Assembly: GCA_027924645.1 (NCBI GenBank)
Contig: BSBN01000047.1
Coordinates: 3,162,001-3,226,000, forward strand
Length of the DNA: 64,000 nucleotides
Source: Cunninghamia lanceolata
Lineage: Eukaryota > Streptophyta > Pinopsida > Cupressales > Cupressaceae
Reading direction: 5' to 3'
Program-made: the position numbers and the translations under genes
The notes under the pieces: model-generated
The model's database searches: none
The model's input: the letters and a program-made list of their open reading frames with translations, nothing else
What the model was told of the DNA's origin: nothing
Part shown: in pieces, positions 11,471 to 24,111 of the stretch
How the letters are laid out: every line of letters begins with the position of its first letter
Numbering within the stretch: the stretch's first letter is position 1

Positions 11471-13623
11471 ATCTATGTAGAAGTGATAACAAATTCTTTT
11501 CTCAAAATAGATGATATAAGTGTTACACAAAACAATGTAAAAAGTAGTCAAAGCATATATTCAAGCATTTGTGTACCAATGCTTCAACTTCTTCCACTCC
11601 AACTTATATGTCAAAAAGCTTTTGCTTCTTCTATTTTATAAAATTAAAAAAACCTACATCAAGAAAAATTTGAGTGTTGGAATTTTTTTAGTAGTATGGT
11701 TAGTGAATCTTTTCGACTCAAAAAAATAAGAGATATAAACCAATCACGAGGATTTGAATCATGAAATTTACTAGAAACAAATGTATATGTTGATGAATCT
11801 AGTAAACCTATGTACATTTTATATGAAAACATGGCAAACATTTTATAGAAATTTTTCAAAATTACAAATTAAAATTTTCAAATTTTGGTTATAAAATAGG
11901 AAGTTGGCAAAAAAGTAGCCCATAAAAAACACCTTGTTCCAATCCCAGGGATTCAAAAGAGCTAACATGTTGAAAGGTTCTCTAAAGAATTAAAACACGT
12001 GATCAACCAACAATTTAATTAAGATAGGGAGAAATTTTGAATGAGCCCAACAAAGTCCACAACGCCTAGAAGGGAATAGAGTTTATCCCAAGGCTACAGA
12101 GGAAATACAAATCCTAGCAAGTGACTAGAGATGCAAGAACAAGAAAATACATACTACCTATTGTCATCATTTGCCTGCCTAATTATTAAAGTATAATATA
12201 TCATGCTTTTCAGAGAAATTGGATTTTCCTAATTTCTTGGAAATCTTCAAGAATTGAGATATGTAGAACATGTATTGCAAAACATAAATGAAAAATAGTT
12301 GAAGCAATCAAGGGAAGAATAAGGAGAACACTCTTAATATCTTGCTCGAATACCTTTCAATAAAGAAAATAAAGAAAAATATTTAAATGAGAAAGGTCAC
12401 CTAATACTATTATGGTGTATCTTTGTCTTGTATTATGTACATTTAGTATATTGGAAATGACCACGACTAGTTATGTATGAGAATGACAAGGCAAATAGAT
12501 TAAATTATAGAATAGAAATGAAGCCTTGTTATTCAAGAAAAAATAAAATTTGAATAATATTCATGATGAATAAGATGTTAGAATTTAGGTTTGTATGCTC
12601 TATATATTTAACATTAAAAAGATTTGACAGGGGATACTTCTAATCTTATGAATAAGTACAAGCATTGTAAAAGTGAAGACAATTATTGACCTACTTCAGT
12701 AATGCATGTACCTTCCATGTTTCTAGAGGGCACTTCAAATAATGTGAAAATTTCTTGCTATGGATGCGTAGCCAATATGTATTTCTAACGAATAGTTTCT
12801 TCAAAATTATGGTATTTAATTTTATCATTTTAATAGTAAATTTAAGGGAGCAATGGGAGCTAGAAGCAAAGGCATAGAGAACAAAGAACATGCAAAAGAG
12901 AAGGGCCAAGTGCAAGAACCACCAACGAAATTGGAAGTAGAGTATAACATCAAAATAGGGTTGAATGATCTTCTCTATTTTTATGAAAACAAACTTTAGC
13001 AACCCAAGAAAGTTTTGGATGATTATGCAAGAAAAAATATACACATACAATTTAAACAAAAAAATACATGAGAGGTACTTTGTTTAACCTTTCAAAATAT
13101 TGGAGGCAAAGAGAAAGTGTTTAAAGGAGGACTTTGGTGCTTTAAAAATGTGGAACTATATTTGAGACACTAGCCTCCACTTTTTAACCCAAGCTAGGAA
13201 CTCATCAAGGAGGCCTTTCTTTAGATCAAGTCATATAAATTGCCCCCTAAATACTGGGATAACACAAATTTAAAATCCTAGTACAAATCACAAAGAAGGT
13301 CAAGTGTTTCATCTGCATATCAAATGCAACTAAAAGTAGGGAACTAACAACATGTGCCATAATTTGAGTAAAAATGGACCTATCTAAGCTAGTTCTTGGA
13401 GCATTAATTATGCTCATCCTCTAGGGCTTGAGACAAATTTTAGACTTTGGATATTTCCCTCCGAGTGCTATAAATACAGTAATATAGAACATCTACAAAT
13501 ATATAAAATATTGCAATATAATGGCCTAACGTGTTTGTGATTTGCATCAAATTAGGAAACCCCTCTCCACAAACCATTTTCCTGAATGAAACAATGACAC
13601 CCACCTAACAAAATTTTAAAACT
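11471..13623 (+). repeat. 2.15-kb direct duplication, copy A
   Basis: Starts ATCTATGTAGAAGTGATAAC and ends ...AAAATTTTAAAACT. It matches 13968-16125 along its whole length in the same orientation, with about 3-5% substitutions and small indels by eye. No convincing coding region lies in either copy; short frames are shared but broken. The copies lack clear TG...CA ends, so they read as a segmental duplication rather than LTRs. Confidence 0.9.
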
Positions 13624-13967
13624 GGTTCAGAATTTACCCCCAGTATAAAACACATGAGTTCTACATGGCGGGGCAAAGCTATGCAGGTGTGTGGCCTAAC
13701 TCATTTTCTATGTACTAACCCATCTCTGTTATAGATTAATATATCCAGTTGCCCTTGTTTTACCAGGGAAATATATACCTGAACTTGCAGAACTCATATT
13801 CGATCTCAATAACATCTCCTCCAAGAGTCTTTACATAAATCTCAAAGGTTTCATGGTAAGCAATGTCATTTTCTGAGTTTAGGTCTAATTCGAAACTTTT
13901 TCTCATGACTGGAAAGGTTGATGTATGTAGTTACACTACTCAATTCAGGTGGGCAACCCAGAGACAC
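13624..13967. other. Spacer between the 2.15-kb copies, with an exon-like segment
   Basis: This unique sequence of about 340 bp separates the duplicated copies. It is the only part of 11.4-16.1 kb not present twice. It contains the minus-strand exon-like block listed separately. Confidence 0.6.
13779..13908 (-). other. Exon-like segment, possibly ubiquitin-like
   Basis: On the minus strand an acceptor (CCTTTCCAG) at 13909 and a donor (TTCAG|GTATAT) at 13779 enclose a 130-bp open segment. Reading from ATG at 13906 gives 42 codons ending ...FEIYVKTLGG DVIEIEYEF (split here for length). The YVKTLGG-x-x-IEIEYE pattern recalls the first two strands of a ubiquitin-like fold, where the common pattern is a hydrophobic-VKTL-G stretch. 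This is a resemblance only. The frame is closed by stops on both sides outside the splice sites, as expected of an internal exon. No neighbouring exons were recognised, so it may be a stranded exon from a disrupted gene or a chance ORF. Confidence 0.35.
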
Positions 13968-16125
13968 ATCTGTGTAGAAGTGATAACAAATTCTTTTCTC
14001 AAAATAGATGATATAAGTGTTAAACGAAACAATGTAAAAAGTAGTCAAAGCATATATTTAAGCATTTGTGTACCAATGCTACAACTTCTTCCACTCCAGC
14101 TTATATGTCAAGAAAGCTCTTGCTTCTTCTATTTTATAAAATTAAAAAAATCTAGATCAGGGAAAATTTGAATGGTGGAATTTTTTTAGTAGTATGGTTA
14201 GTGAATCTTTTCAACTCAAAAAAATAAGAGATATAAACTAATCACGAGGATTTGAATCATAAGATTTACTAGAAACAAATGTATATGTTGATGAATCTAG
14301 TAAACCTATGTACATTTTTATATGAAAACATGACAAACATTTTATAGAAAGTTTTCAAATTTGCAAATTAAGATTTTAAAATTTTGGTTATAAAATAGGA
14401 AGTTGGCAAAAAAAATAGCCCATAAAAAACACCCTGTTCCAATCCCAGGGATTCAAAAGAGCTAACATGTTGAAAGGTTCTCTAAAGAATCAAAACACAT
14501 GATCAACCAGCAACTTAATTAAGATAGGGAGAAATTTTGAATGAACCCCAACAAAGTCAACAATGCCTAGAAGGGAGTAGAGTTTATCCCAAGGCTACAT
14601 AGGAAATACAAATCCTAGCAAGTGACTAGAGATGCAAGAACAAGAAAATACATACTGCCATGGTCATCATTTGTCTGCCTAATTATTAAAGTATAATGTG
14701 TCATGCTTTTCAGAGAAATTGGCTTTTTCTAATTTCTTGAATCTTCAAGAGTTGAGATAGGTAGAACATGTATTGCAAAACATAAATGAAAAATAGTTGA
14801 AGCAATCAAGGGAAGACTAAGGAGAATACTCTCAATATCTTGCCTGAATACCTTTCAATAAAGAAAATAAAGAAAAATATTTAAATGAGAAAGGTCGCCT
14901 AATACTATTATGGTGTATCTTTGTCTTGTATTATGTACATTTAGTATATTGGAAATGATCATGACTAGTTATGTATGAGAATGCCAAGGCAAATAGATTA
15001 AATGACAGGATAGAAATGAAGCCTTGCTATTCAAGAAAAAATAAAATTTGAATAATATTCTGATGAATAAGATGTTAGAATTTAGGTTTGTATGTTCTAT
15101 ATATTTAACATTAAAAAGATTTAACATGGGATACTTCTAATCTTATGAATAAGTACACGCATTATAAAAATGAAGACAATTATTGACCTCCTTCGGTAAT
15201 GCATGTATCTTCCATGTTTCTAGAGGGCACTTCAAATAATGTGTACAATTCTTGCTCTAGATGTTTATCCAACATGTATTTCCATGGAATAATTTCTTGA
15301 AAATTATGGTATTTAATTTTATCATTTAAATAATAGTAGATTTAAGGGAGCAGTGGGAGATAGAAGCAAAGGCATAGAGAACAAAAAACATGCAAAAGAG
15401 AAGGGCCAAGTGGAAGAACCACCAACGAAATTAGAAGTAGAGTATAACATCAAAATAGGGTTGAATGATCTTCTCTATTTTTATGAAAACAAACTTTAGC
15501 AACCCAAAAAAGTTTTGGATGATTTTGCAAGAAAAAAAATATACATATACAATTTAAACAAAAAAATACATAAGAGGTACTTTGTTTAACCTTTCAAAAT
15601 ATTGGAGGCAAATAAAAAGTGTTTAAAGGAGGACTTTGGTGCTTTAAAAATGTGGAACTATATTTGAGACACTAACCTCCACTTTTTATCCCAAGCTAGG
15701 AACTCATCAAGGAGGCCTTTCTTTGGATCAAGTCATATAAATTACCCCCTAAATACTGGGATAACACAAATTTAAAATCCTAGTACAAATCACAAAGAAG
15801 GTCAAGTGTTTCATCTACATATCAAATGCAACTAAAAGTAGGGAACTAACAACATGTGCCATAATTTGAGTAAAAATGGGCCTATCTAAGCTAGTTCTTA
15901 GAGCATTAAGTATGCTCATCCTCTAGGGCTTGAGACAAATCTTAGACTTTGGATATTTCCCTTCTAGTGCTATAAATACAGTAATATAGAACATCTACAA
16001 ATATATAAAATATTGCAATATAATGGCCTAACACATTTGTTATTTGCATCAAATTAGGAAACCCCTCTCCACAAACCATTTTCCTGAATGAAACAATGAC
16101 ACCCACCTAACAAAATTTTAAAACT
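13968..16125 (+). repeat. 2.15-kb direct duplication, copy B
   Basis: Second copy of 11471-13623, same orientation and nearly the same length (2158 versus 2153 bp). The break points differ sharply: flanking bases are unrelated at both ends. Confidence 0.9.
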
Positions 16126-17985
16126 TAAGAATGGGGAAAGAGATAGAAGGAAAAAGAAAAAAGAAACCCAAAACCCTAAATTTACCTTCCCCCATTTTGT
16201 TGAGTATGTTGACTACAAGAACATAAAAATAAATATGAGCCAAGCTATTAGAATTGAAAGAAAACCAAAATATTCATTTCTAAGAAATGTAAGACATGGT
16301 GCGAAGAATTAAAGATAAAAAAAACAAGTGTAGATGACATGTTTTCCATATGTAAATTCATAGATTCAGAGAATGCAAATACCAAGGAGATGTTTGTGGA
16401 ATAGAGTGGTGAATCTCTAATTTTAAGAATATAAATGTTAGTGGAAAATTCAGTAACTCTATTGGAAAAGTACAGATTGAAGGAGAGAATTTGAGGAATT
16501 TCTACAAGATTTACGAGTGGCGGTTCGCATGCATAAGGGATCTCAATGGGGATATGTGAGTTCATGGTGACAGTGACAAATCAAACCACAAGATAACATC
16601 CACTCTACCCAATTTTGTCAATTACCATTGTTGGGCCAAGAAAATGCTCTATCTCTTTTTTGCTTCTAAGCACAGTACCTGCTTAAAAAGCAACCATTCA
16701 GACATCACAACCAACACTGTTATAACAGTCATAAAAAATATATAGCATAAATGAAGGACTTCCTAATGCACTCTATATCAATTGTAGCTTTCTTATACCC
16801 TACTTCCACCTAGCCCTTGATAATGTTATCTGATGCACAGGTTATTTCCCATGCCACTAAGCTTGTGAAATGTGTCTCTTAATAAAAATCACAACCTTGC
16901 TTCCAAAAACAATGTCCCAAGATATTATCAAGTAAATCCACTTTCATTTAGAGGTGTAAGAGATATAGGCCCAACAACTATTGTAGGTTGTGGAGTAGAA
17001 GGATCTTGTATTTTTACCTACATTTTTTAAAGGTATTATATCAAACAGATCATGTGTAATGTCTATGATACTTCATTTTTCATACATGGTTACCAAAGCA
17101 ATCGTAGCTACAAGAAAATACTTGCAAGATGGCAAGACCATGTACACAAAGATTGCCTTATGTTAATAGCCAAAGAAAAAGCCTTTACCCTATGCCAAAG
17201 AGGAGCCTTTGAACAACACGGACATCAATCCAAACATAATGCAAGGGTTTTTTTTGCCAGGTACCAACCATGCCTCTAATACCAACAAAGAATTCAGGTG
17301 TAAAATGACTGATAACCACCCTCTCGACAAGGAAAAAAGATTCAGACCGAGAAGCTTGTAGATACAATAAAACTACTATTGCTTTGTGCAATTATGAATG
17401 ATTGTATAGCTAAAATAAAGATGCATGCTATGATAAAATGAATTTGTTAACCGCTTGGAGAGAACTCATGTGGTTGAGAAGGTGGCATGAAATTTTCATG
17501 GTGTTCATACCATTAGCCTCCTAATCCATTGTAATATAAAGGAGGAAAGAAGGAAGAGGGGTGTAAATAATACAACCATGTAGGATGAACGTGCTTAGAA
17601 ATTGACTAATGTCCACACCTTGTTCTAAAATTCCATATATTCTAATGAGCAACATGAGTGCCCTTCTTTTATAAAATAACTAAAAACATTAAGAGACAAT
17701 TTTTAATATTCAGATTGCTCTATTTTTCATTAGATAATATTTTTACAAATTTTATACAAATGGTAAATAGGTCTACTAATGATGGAAAAAACAGATCAAC
17801 CAATTACAAATTTAAATTTTTCTCATTTTTCCTACACGAAAAATGTTCTAAAAATCAAAACCTTACTAAATCAATGAAATTTTCTATAAACATGATGGTC
17901 GAGGCAAACAAAATTGTTATGATGAAAATAATAGTATCCCTGTTGAAGGGAGGACTAATAACATAGTTCTCCACAACCATTTTTG
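16126..17985. other. No gene seen
   Basis: AT-rich sequence. Short frames on both strands lack recognisable motifs. Confidence 0.3.
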
Positions 17986-18480
17986 AGACCTTAACAGAGT
18001 CCTCTAATAAATTCCTATGCATTTCTAATGCCCCTTAAAACATAATTAAAATATAATATTCCATGCATTTTCAATGCTCTTTACATACAACTCAAACTAT
18101 TTTTCAAACCTTAACATAGTCCTATAATAACTTTCCATGCATTTTTAGTGTTTCTTGAAACATAAATTAAATATAATGTTTCATACATTCTCAATGTTTG
18201 TGAAACATAACTTAAACAAGACTTTCCATGCGTTACTAATGTCATTTGAGATGCAACTTTCATTGAAAAGTAAACTCTCACATTTCATTCTTCCTTTTAA
18301 AAAACTTTCCATGTATTTCTAATACACCTTGAAACACAACTTTCCATGTATTTCTAATGCCCCTTGAAACATAACTTTCCATGCATTTTCAATGCTAAAT
18401 GCAAAAACAACACTTTCATTCTTCCCCTTGAAACACAACTTTGCATGAATTTCTAGTGCCCTTTTAATCACAACTTTCTA
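17985..18480. repeat. Degenerate tandem repeat, TTCCATGCATTTCTAATG type
   Basis: About ten units of roughly 45-60 bp carry CTTTCCATGCATTTCTAATG followed by CCCCTTGAAACATAA. They begin near 18015 and decay to the right. CATGCA/CATGTA cores recur. No coding content. Confidence 0.7.
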
Positions 18481-18499
18481 TGATTGTCGGTTCATTTTA

Positions 18500-20340
18500 A
18501 AAGGAAAATGCAATAACAATATCACCTTCAAAAACGTGATGTACAAAGATCGTGTTTTCACACCTTCCTCACCCTTTCATCTATTGCACCCCCAAAAAAT
18601 GATACTTGCTCTAAAAAGATGTAATTTTCCATTTTTTATTGCAAAGTTTTCACTTCAATCATCAATTTTGTGATGAGACACTTCTTTTTCCACAACTTTC
18701 ACATCCAAAATTCATTTTTGCCCCATTTTAATCCTCGTAAAGTTCTATTTTCAATCTATAAAATAAAATGGGATTGGGTTTGTTCCAATACATAGGGGAT
18801 AAATAGGATTTATCACAAAGTTTAGTTTCATTGTTTTATAGGGTTAATTGTTATCCTTGATTTGTGTAAACTCGTAGGCACACCTCCATGCATCTTATTT
18901 CAGAACAATCAAATATAAATAAATAAAATATAAATGATAATTATTCTAGCCTAGTTGAATACATGAACCTAGACTAGTGATACTATTTTATTATTCTAAT
19001 AGAGTGTTTCCATCATACCCTTTAAATATGTTAAGTTCTATAAAACACATAAATGACAAGTCTATTTTTTAGAATAGTTTGTAATTTAACTATATGCAAA
19101 TTTTAGAATAAAAACTCATAGCCATAAAATTCAAATTGCTAGCCACAAAAAGGAAAGTTCTCCTTCACAAGGAACTTAACCATGGAACAACATTTTTGTA
19201 TAGTTTCTCTCATAACAAAGAACATTTTATTTAGAGAGATTATTTCCCACCAAACAGAGGACAAATGCAAAGGTAATGACACTAAGCACAAGGAATTATT
19301 ACATTAGAAAATTAGCCATGAAGGTATAATTTACAAAAAAAATGTTATAACTAATAGTTCTTGCCAAATTATAAAGAATACAATTCAATGAATGTCCCTT
19401 ACAGGATGTAGTTTTAATGTGTTGTTCAAGGATACAATTATGCAATGATATTTTCTTGTTATTATATATATTTTGTATCAATAAAACCATTTATATTAAT
19501 ACTAAGTTTTGGGTACATATTTGAAGGTTTAAGAAGGCTTGCTAATCAAAAGTGGTGAGTTGAAGCATGAACAAAAATAGATCTAATAATTGGTGAACTT
19601 TGGTTTTCATTCTAGGCATAGGAGGTTTCTTTTTAAGTTGTGACTCTTGTGGAAGCCTGTAGGGTATGATCAGTTCTTTCTCTACCCCTATATGAAATAA
19701 TTCACCCTATTATCCTCCATCCAACTTGAGAAGAAACCTTTGTCTTCTCTATCCTTGTATGTTGTCCACAAAAAGTTCTCATGTACATAAATATACTTCA
19801 AGTGGGTGTTGAACTGTTTATTCCATGATGTGACACCATTTCCCATCCACCTAATTCACACTATAACAAACTATTATCATATACCACCACAATAAATTAG
19901 AGACTTATATTCAATCATTATTCTTCAATTGGTGTTTACGCAAACATGAAAAAATAAAATTGACCGATAGAATATGCATAGGTATATGACAAATACAAAC
20001 AAGTTTTCCTTAAGTGAAGCTCATTTTGCATTAAACTATGCTTTTAAGAATCATTGCATAAAAAAATGCAAATTTAAGAATTAGTGGCTAAGATAAAATA
20101 CATGTTTAAAGTGGCCCTTAGTCTATTAGTGGAGTTGAATGACTCACAAAGAGTCCACCAAGGATCAAGTCTTGTTGAATGTGAGGCTTGTGACACTCTG
20201 AAGAGATGGGGTTGTGATAATGTGTGTTATACACCTTGCAAACCGTAATGTTCAATTTATTTATATTTATTAATTATTTTGTATTACATGAGAAACAAGA
20301 CATCCCACTTTGAGGTGGCATTATTGGCCATGTGTTGCCT
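18500..20340. other. No gene seen
   Basis: AT-rich and featureless by eye. The last 60 bp before the next element resemble decayed LTR sequence (CATCCCACTTTGAGGTGGC). Confidence 0.3.
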
Positions 20341-20345
20341 ATCTT

Positions 20346-21991
20346 TGGTGCAGGAGCACCTAATAGAACATCTTGGAGCAAGGAGACACAAATGATCATA
20401 GGAGTCCATGGAGTCCATCAAGTCAAATGGAACAGTCTAAAACCAATAATGACATATTGTAAAGGTCAAGATGATGTAATGGTTAAATGTCCTGAGGGTC
20501 CTGGTAAGGACCCTAGGACCAAAAAATGATGTAAGTTGGGCCAATAGTGCCCCTAGAGTCAAATATAGGTGTCTAAGATCAGTAACAAGGTATAATGAAC
20601 CTAAGAAGATCAAACATGATGAATTAATAAGGTAGGAGTTCATTAAATAAGGTAGGAGTTCATTAAAATAAAGTTTAAAAATTCAAATTTTTGAATTATG
20701 CATTTAGGCGGGAAAGTTATTTTGAGTAGTTTGTGGTAGTTTAACCATCTCCAACCGATGGGAATTGGTTGTAGAAGTTAGGGAGAAGTTATGTAAGCCT
20801 ACAAAAGGCATTTGGTGGTATGGTGGAAGCATCTTGGAGGCTTGGGTGGTACGGCAAATTAAAAATAATAGTAAAATTCAGTTTTTCTTGCATTTTCCTT
20901 CTCATTTCTGTTGATCCTTTGATTGTTGCTGTTGGGTAAATGATCTAAGTTCTCATCTAACCATAGTAGACCTTGTTTTCATGCTCTGAGGAGGTTCTGT
21001 AGGTAGTTTTATTGATGTTTATATTGACTATTATTAAGAGCAGCAGACTGTTCTGTGTGTTTTGAGAGGTGGCAATGCATCTTTGGGCCTTCCCATGAAT
21101 GTAAGACCCTGATTCTCATGGGATAGGTCATTTCTAACATGTATACTATGATTTTTTAACCTTTGAAAGGCAGGAGGAGTACAGATTGGAAGGTGATCAC
21201 TGTTGGAAGTCAAAGATTGCATGTGGAAGAGCATTGAAATGGTGGCACAATTATAACAATAGAAGATCTACCTTAACAAGGTGAAGTTTTTATGATTGAT
21301 ATTGTTTAGTATGATCAAGGAGATGGTGTTAGACCTTTGAATGAGGTCTAGAAGTGATTGGAAGTGGGAGATCTAGTAAAACCTAGGTTTTGGGGCCTAG
21401 AAATGGGGGTTTAGTATTTAAACATGCAAATGAGAAAATATTTCTCTGAAACCTAGAAAATCCTTTGTTTTGAACCCTTTCTTAAGACTGTTTCAAGGTT
21501 TGGAGTGAGTGGGACAAGTATCTAATAGGGTTCCTTTGTAAAGTGGGCAAATTAGGCCTTGTAGGAAGGCAACAAAGTGTTAGGACAGTCAAGTTTGGTC
21601 CAAAATAATAGCATATGATTTTGAGATATGTTAAAGAGCTTGATAAAGGGTATCCAGATCAATCATTAGGTTTGGAAGTGCTTTGGGAAAGTTTGGAGAA
21701 AAGTAAAATTTAGTTGCTGAACAGGGCTACAAGGATTAGGCCTGGTTAAAGGGAGTTGTCAAGAACCGGTCAAAATAGTCTATGAAACCTGTTGAATCTT
21801 GTTGATTGGGGTATGTTGAGACCCTAGAAGATGTAAGATTCCATTTGAGAAGTTGGAACCCAAATTTGAGCACCTTGGTGGAATTTAAGGCAAGAGGAAG
21901 ACTAGTGAAGTCTTATTGATTGAAGCCCACAAGCTATTTAAATCTTTTGATCTTGTTAGATTTTCATTGGAGACCTGACACCTCTGCATCA
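20346..21991 (+). repeat. 5' LTR of the gag-protease element
   Basis: TGGTGCAGG...CTGCATCA, 1646 bp, matching the 3' LTR with scattered substitutions and small compensating indels (for example 3-bp length changes near 20400 and 20447). Confidence 0.93.
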
Positions 21992-21994
21992 TAG

Positions 21995-22006
21995 TGGTAT
22001 CAGAGC
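21995..22006 (+). promoter_or_regulatory. Primer-binding site, initiator tRNA-Met type
   Basis: TGGTATCAGAGC, three bases after the 5' LTR. This is the usual plant LTR-element sequence complementary to the 3' end of initiator tRNA-Met. It fixes the element's orientation as plus. Confidence 0.9.
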
Positions 22007-22074
22007 AGCAAGTAGGTCCTTGAAGGAGTAGTAGGATCTTGTGAAAAAGTTAAGGGTTGGTGAGAGTTGTAAAG

Positions 22075-24111
22075 ATGCCCCCTAAAAATCAGATGGCTAG
22101 GGAGAATAATGAACTGAGGGAAGCCTTAGAGGCATGAGAAGGAGAGTTGAGGGAGAGGAGAGAACAGGATGCTGCAAGAGAAAGAGAGTTAAGACAAGTA
22201 AGAAGGGAGAATGCATCAAATCTTGGCAAGGTTGGAAGCATTGGAGAAGATTCCTAGAAGGGATGAACAAGATGATCCAGAAGGAGATGATGGAGGACAT
22301 GAGAAGGCAGATGAGAACCCTCCTGAGGATGAGTTGGATGCTGAAGAAAGGAGATTTGTGAGATTGCTTAAGGCAGTTCAAGGAAGTGGAACAAAGGCAA
22401 ACATAGAGTTACCTATCTATCAGGGGAAGATGGATAGTGAAGAGGTATTAGGGTGGATAGATGCCCTTGAAAATTTCTTTGAGTATGAGGAGATGAGTGA
22501 TGAGAAGAAGATTAAATTTGCACAAACAAAGTTGAGAGGGACAACACTTACTTGGTGGAGTAGTGTACAAACAGAAAGAGTGGCTAGAGGTGGAACAAAA
22601 ATCACTTCTTGGGATAGGATGAAGGATATGATGAAGGATCAGTTTCTTCCATCTGATTATTCTATTCAAACAAAGAGGATGAGGCAGAATTTGAAGCAGA
22701 AGAACATGGATGTTATGTCCTACACTGAGCAATTTCATAAGCTTAGTATTAGAGGAGGATTGGAAGATGAAGAAGAGAAAGTGGCAAGATACCTTAATGG
22801 GCTTAGGTACAACTTGCAAGATGAAATTGGTTTGACCATACCAAAATCACTTGGGGAATGTTTTCAGTTAGCCATAAGGGCTAAAGAGAGGGTAAAGAGG
22901 AAACAAGAAAGACAAGGAGGTAGTGGTAGAGGATATAGAGGTAGGGGTAGACCTACTAATGAAGGGCAGAGCAACAATGAGAAAGGCAAGGAGTTTTCTA
23001 GAGATCAGAGAGGTGGATATAGAGGTGGAGGTAGGTTTGGATCAGGTAGAGGAGTCTTCACAGGTAGATGTTATCATTGCAATGAAGTGGGACACACATC
23101 TTTCAAATGTCCTAAGAGGGATGATGTTGATAAGAGCAAAGAGAGAAGAGTTCACTTGGCACAAGAAGAGGAAAAGAAGGAAGACCAAGAACCAGTAGCA
23201 GCCTATCCAGAAATAGATGGAGAGTTGCTCATGGTGGAAAAAGGCAAAGTGCAGCAAGCACCACAGGTATCCATTTTTAAAACTAATTGTTTAAGCCATG
23301 GAAAAATGTGCAAGTTGATTATAGATTCAGGTTCAGATGATAATCTAGTCTCCTGGGATATGGTGCACAAATTGGGATTGAAGACATTTGATCATCCTAA
23401 TCCTTACAATGTCACTTGGGTAAGTCAAGAGTAGCACGTAAGGGTTAATCAGAGGGCATATGCTGATTTTTCAATTGGTCCATATCATGATTCTATTTTG
23501 TGTGATGTTATTTCAATGACATGTGGGCATATAATTTTGGGTAGACCATGGCAACATTTGAGAAGGACATTTCATGATGGTTATACAAATAGTCATTTGG
23601 TGCACAAAGATGCTAAAAAGTTTAAACTAATGCCTTTACCTTGTGAAGACAAGAAAGAACATGCTATTGTATGTTTTGGAGAGAAATTGCAGTTGAATGT
23701 GCAGGTTAAAAATGGTTGGAAACAGCAGGAATAGTTGCAGCAAAAGGAGGTTTGTAACAGTCCTAAAGAGCAACAAAATTGGGACTTAAGTTATGTCAAG
23801 GTTGGGGACATTGATTGCCCTATAGGGAGGCAGGAAAAGGAAGGTAGACAACAAACATTATAGAGAAGAACAAATCAGATGGAGAAAGTAGAAGCATTCA
23901 AGCAACAGAGTCCTAGGCAAGGACACCAAAACATGTTTTATGATGCTAACATTGTTTGTAAGAGCCATGCGGGTGGGAGAAGGAGAAGGATAACCCTTGG
24001 AGAGTTCATGTTTCCTGTCACAAATCAGAGGAACATTTCAAAGAGACTACATGAGGTTTGGAGCAGATCACATGCCTCTTGGGATAAGAGTTTTTATCAT
24101 GCTGGGGAGTA
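22075..24111 (+). pseudogene. gag-protease polyprotein, interrupted, no pol
   Basis: The first ATG at 22075 (MPPKNQMAREN...) opens a Glu/Arg-rich coiled-coil-like N-terminus with a TGA at 22135 and a frameshift near 22205-22211. The main 407-codon frame, 22211-23434, contains the retrotransposon gag core (WWSSVQ...FLPSDY...YLNGLRYNLQDE), Arg/Gly-rich repeats, a CX2CX4HX4C zinc knuckle at residues 287-300 and a protease active site DSGS at residue 372. A TAG at 23432 cuts it. The same frame then continues with the protease C-terminal motif IILGRPW near 23530 and a basic tail, with further stops at 23732 and about 23860, to the 3' LTR. Gag would form particles and the protease would process it. 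No RT is present anywhere between protease and LTR. Confidence 0.9.
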
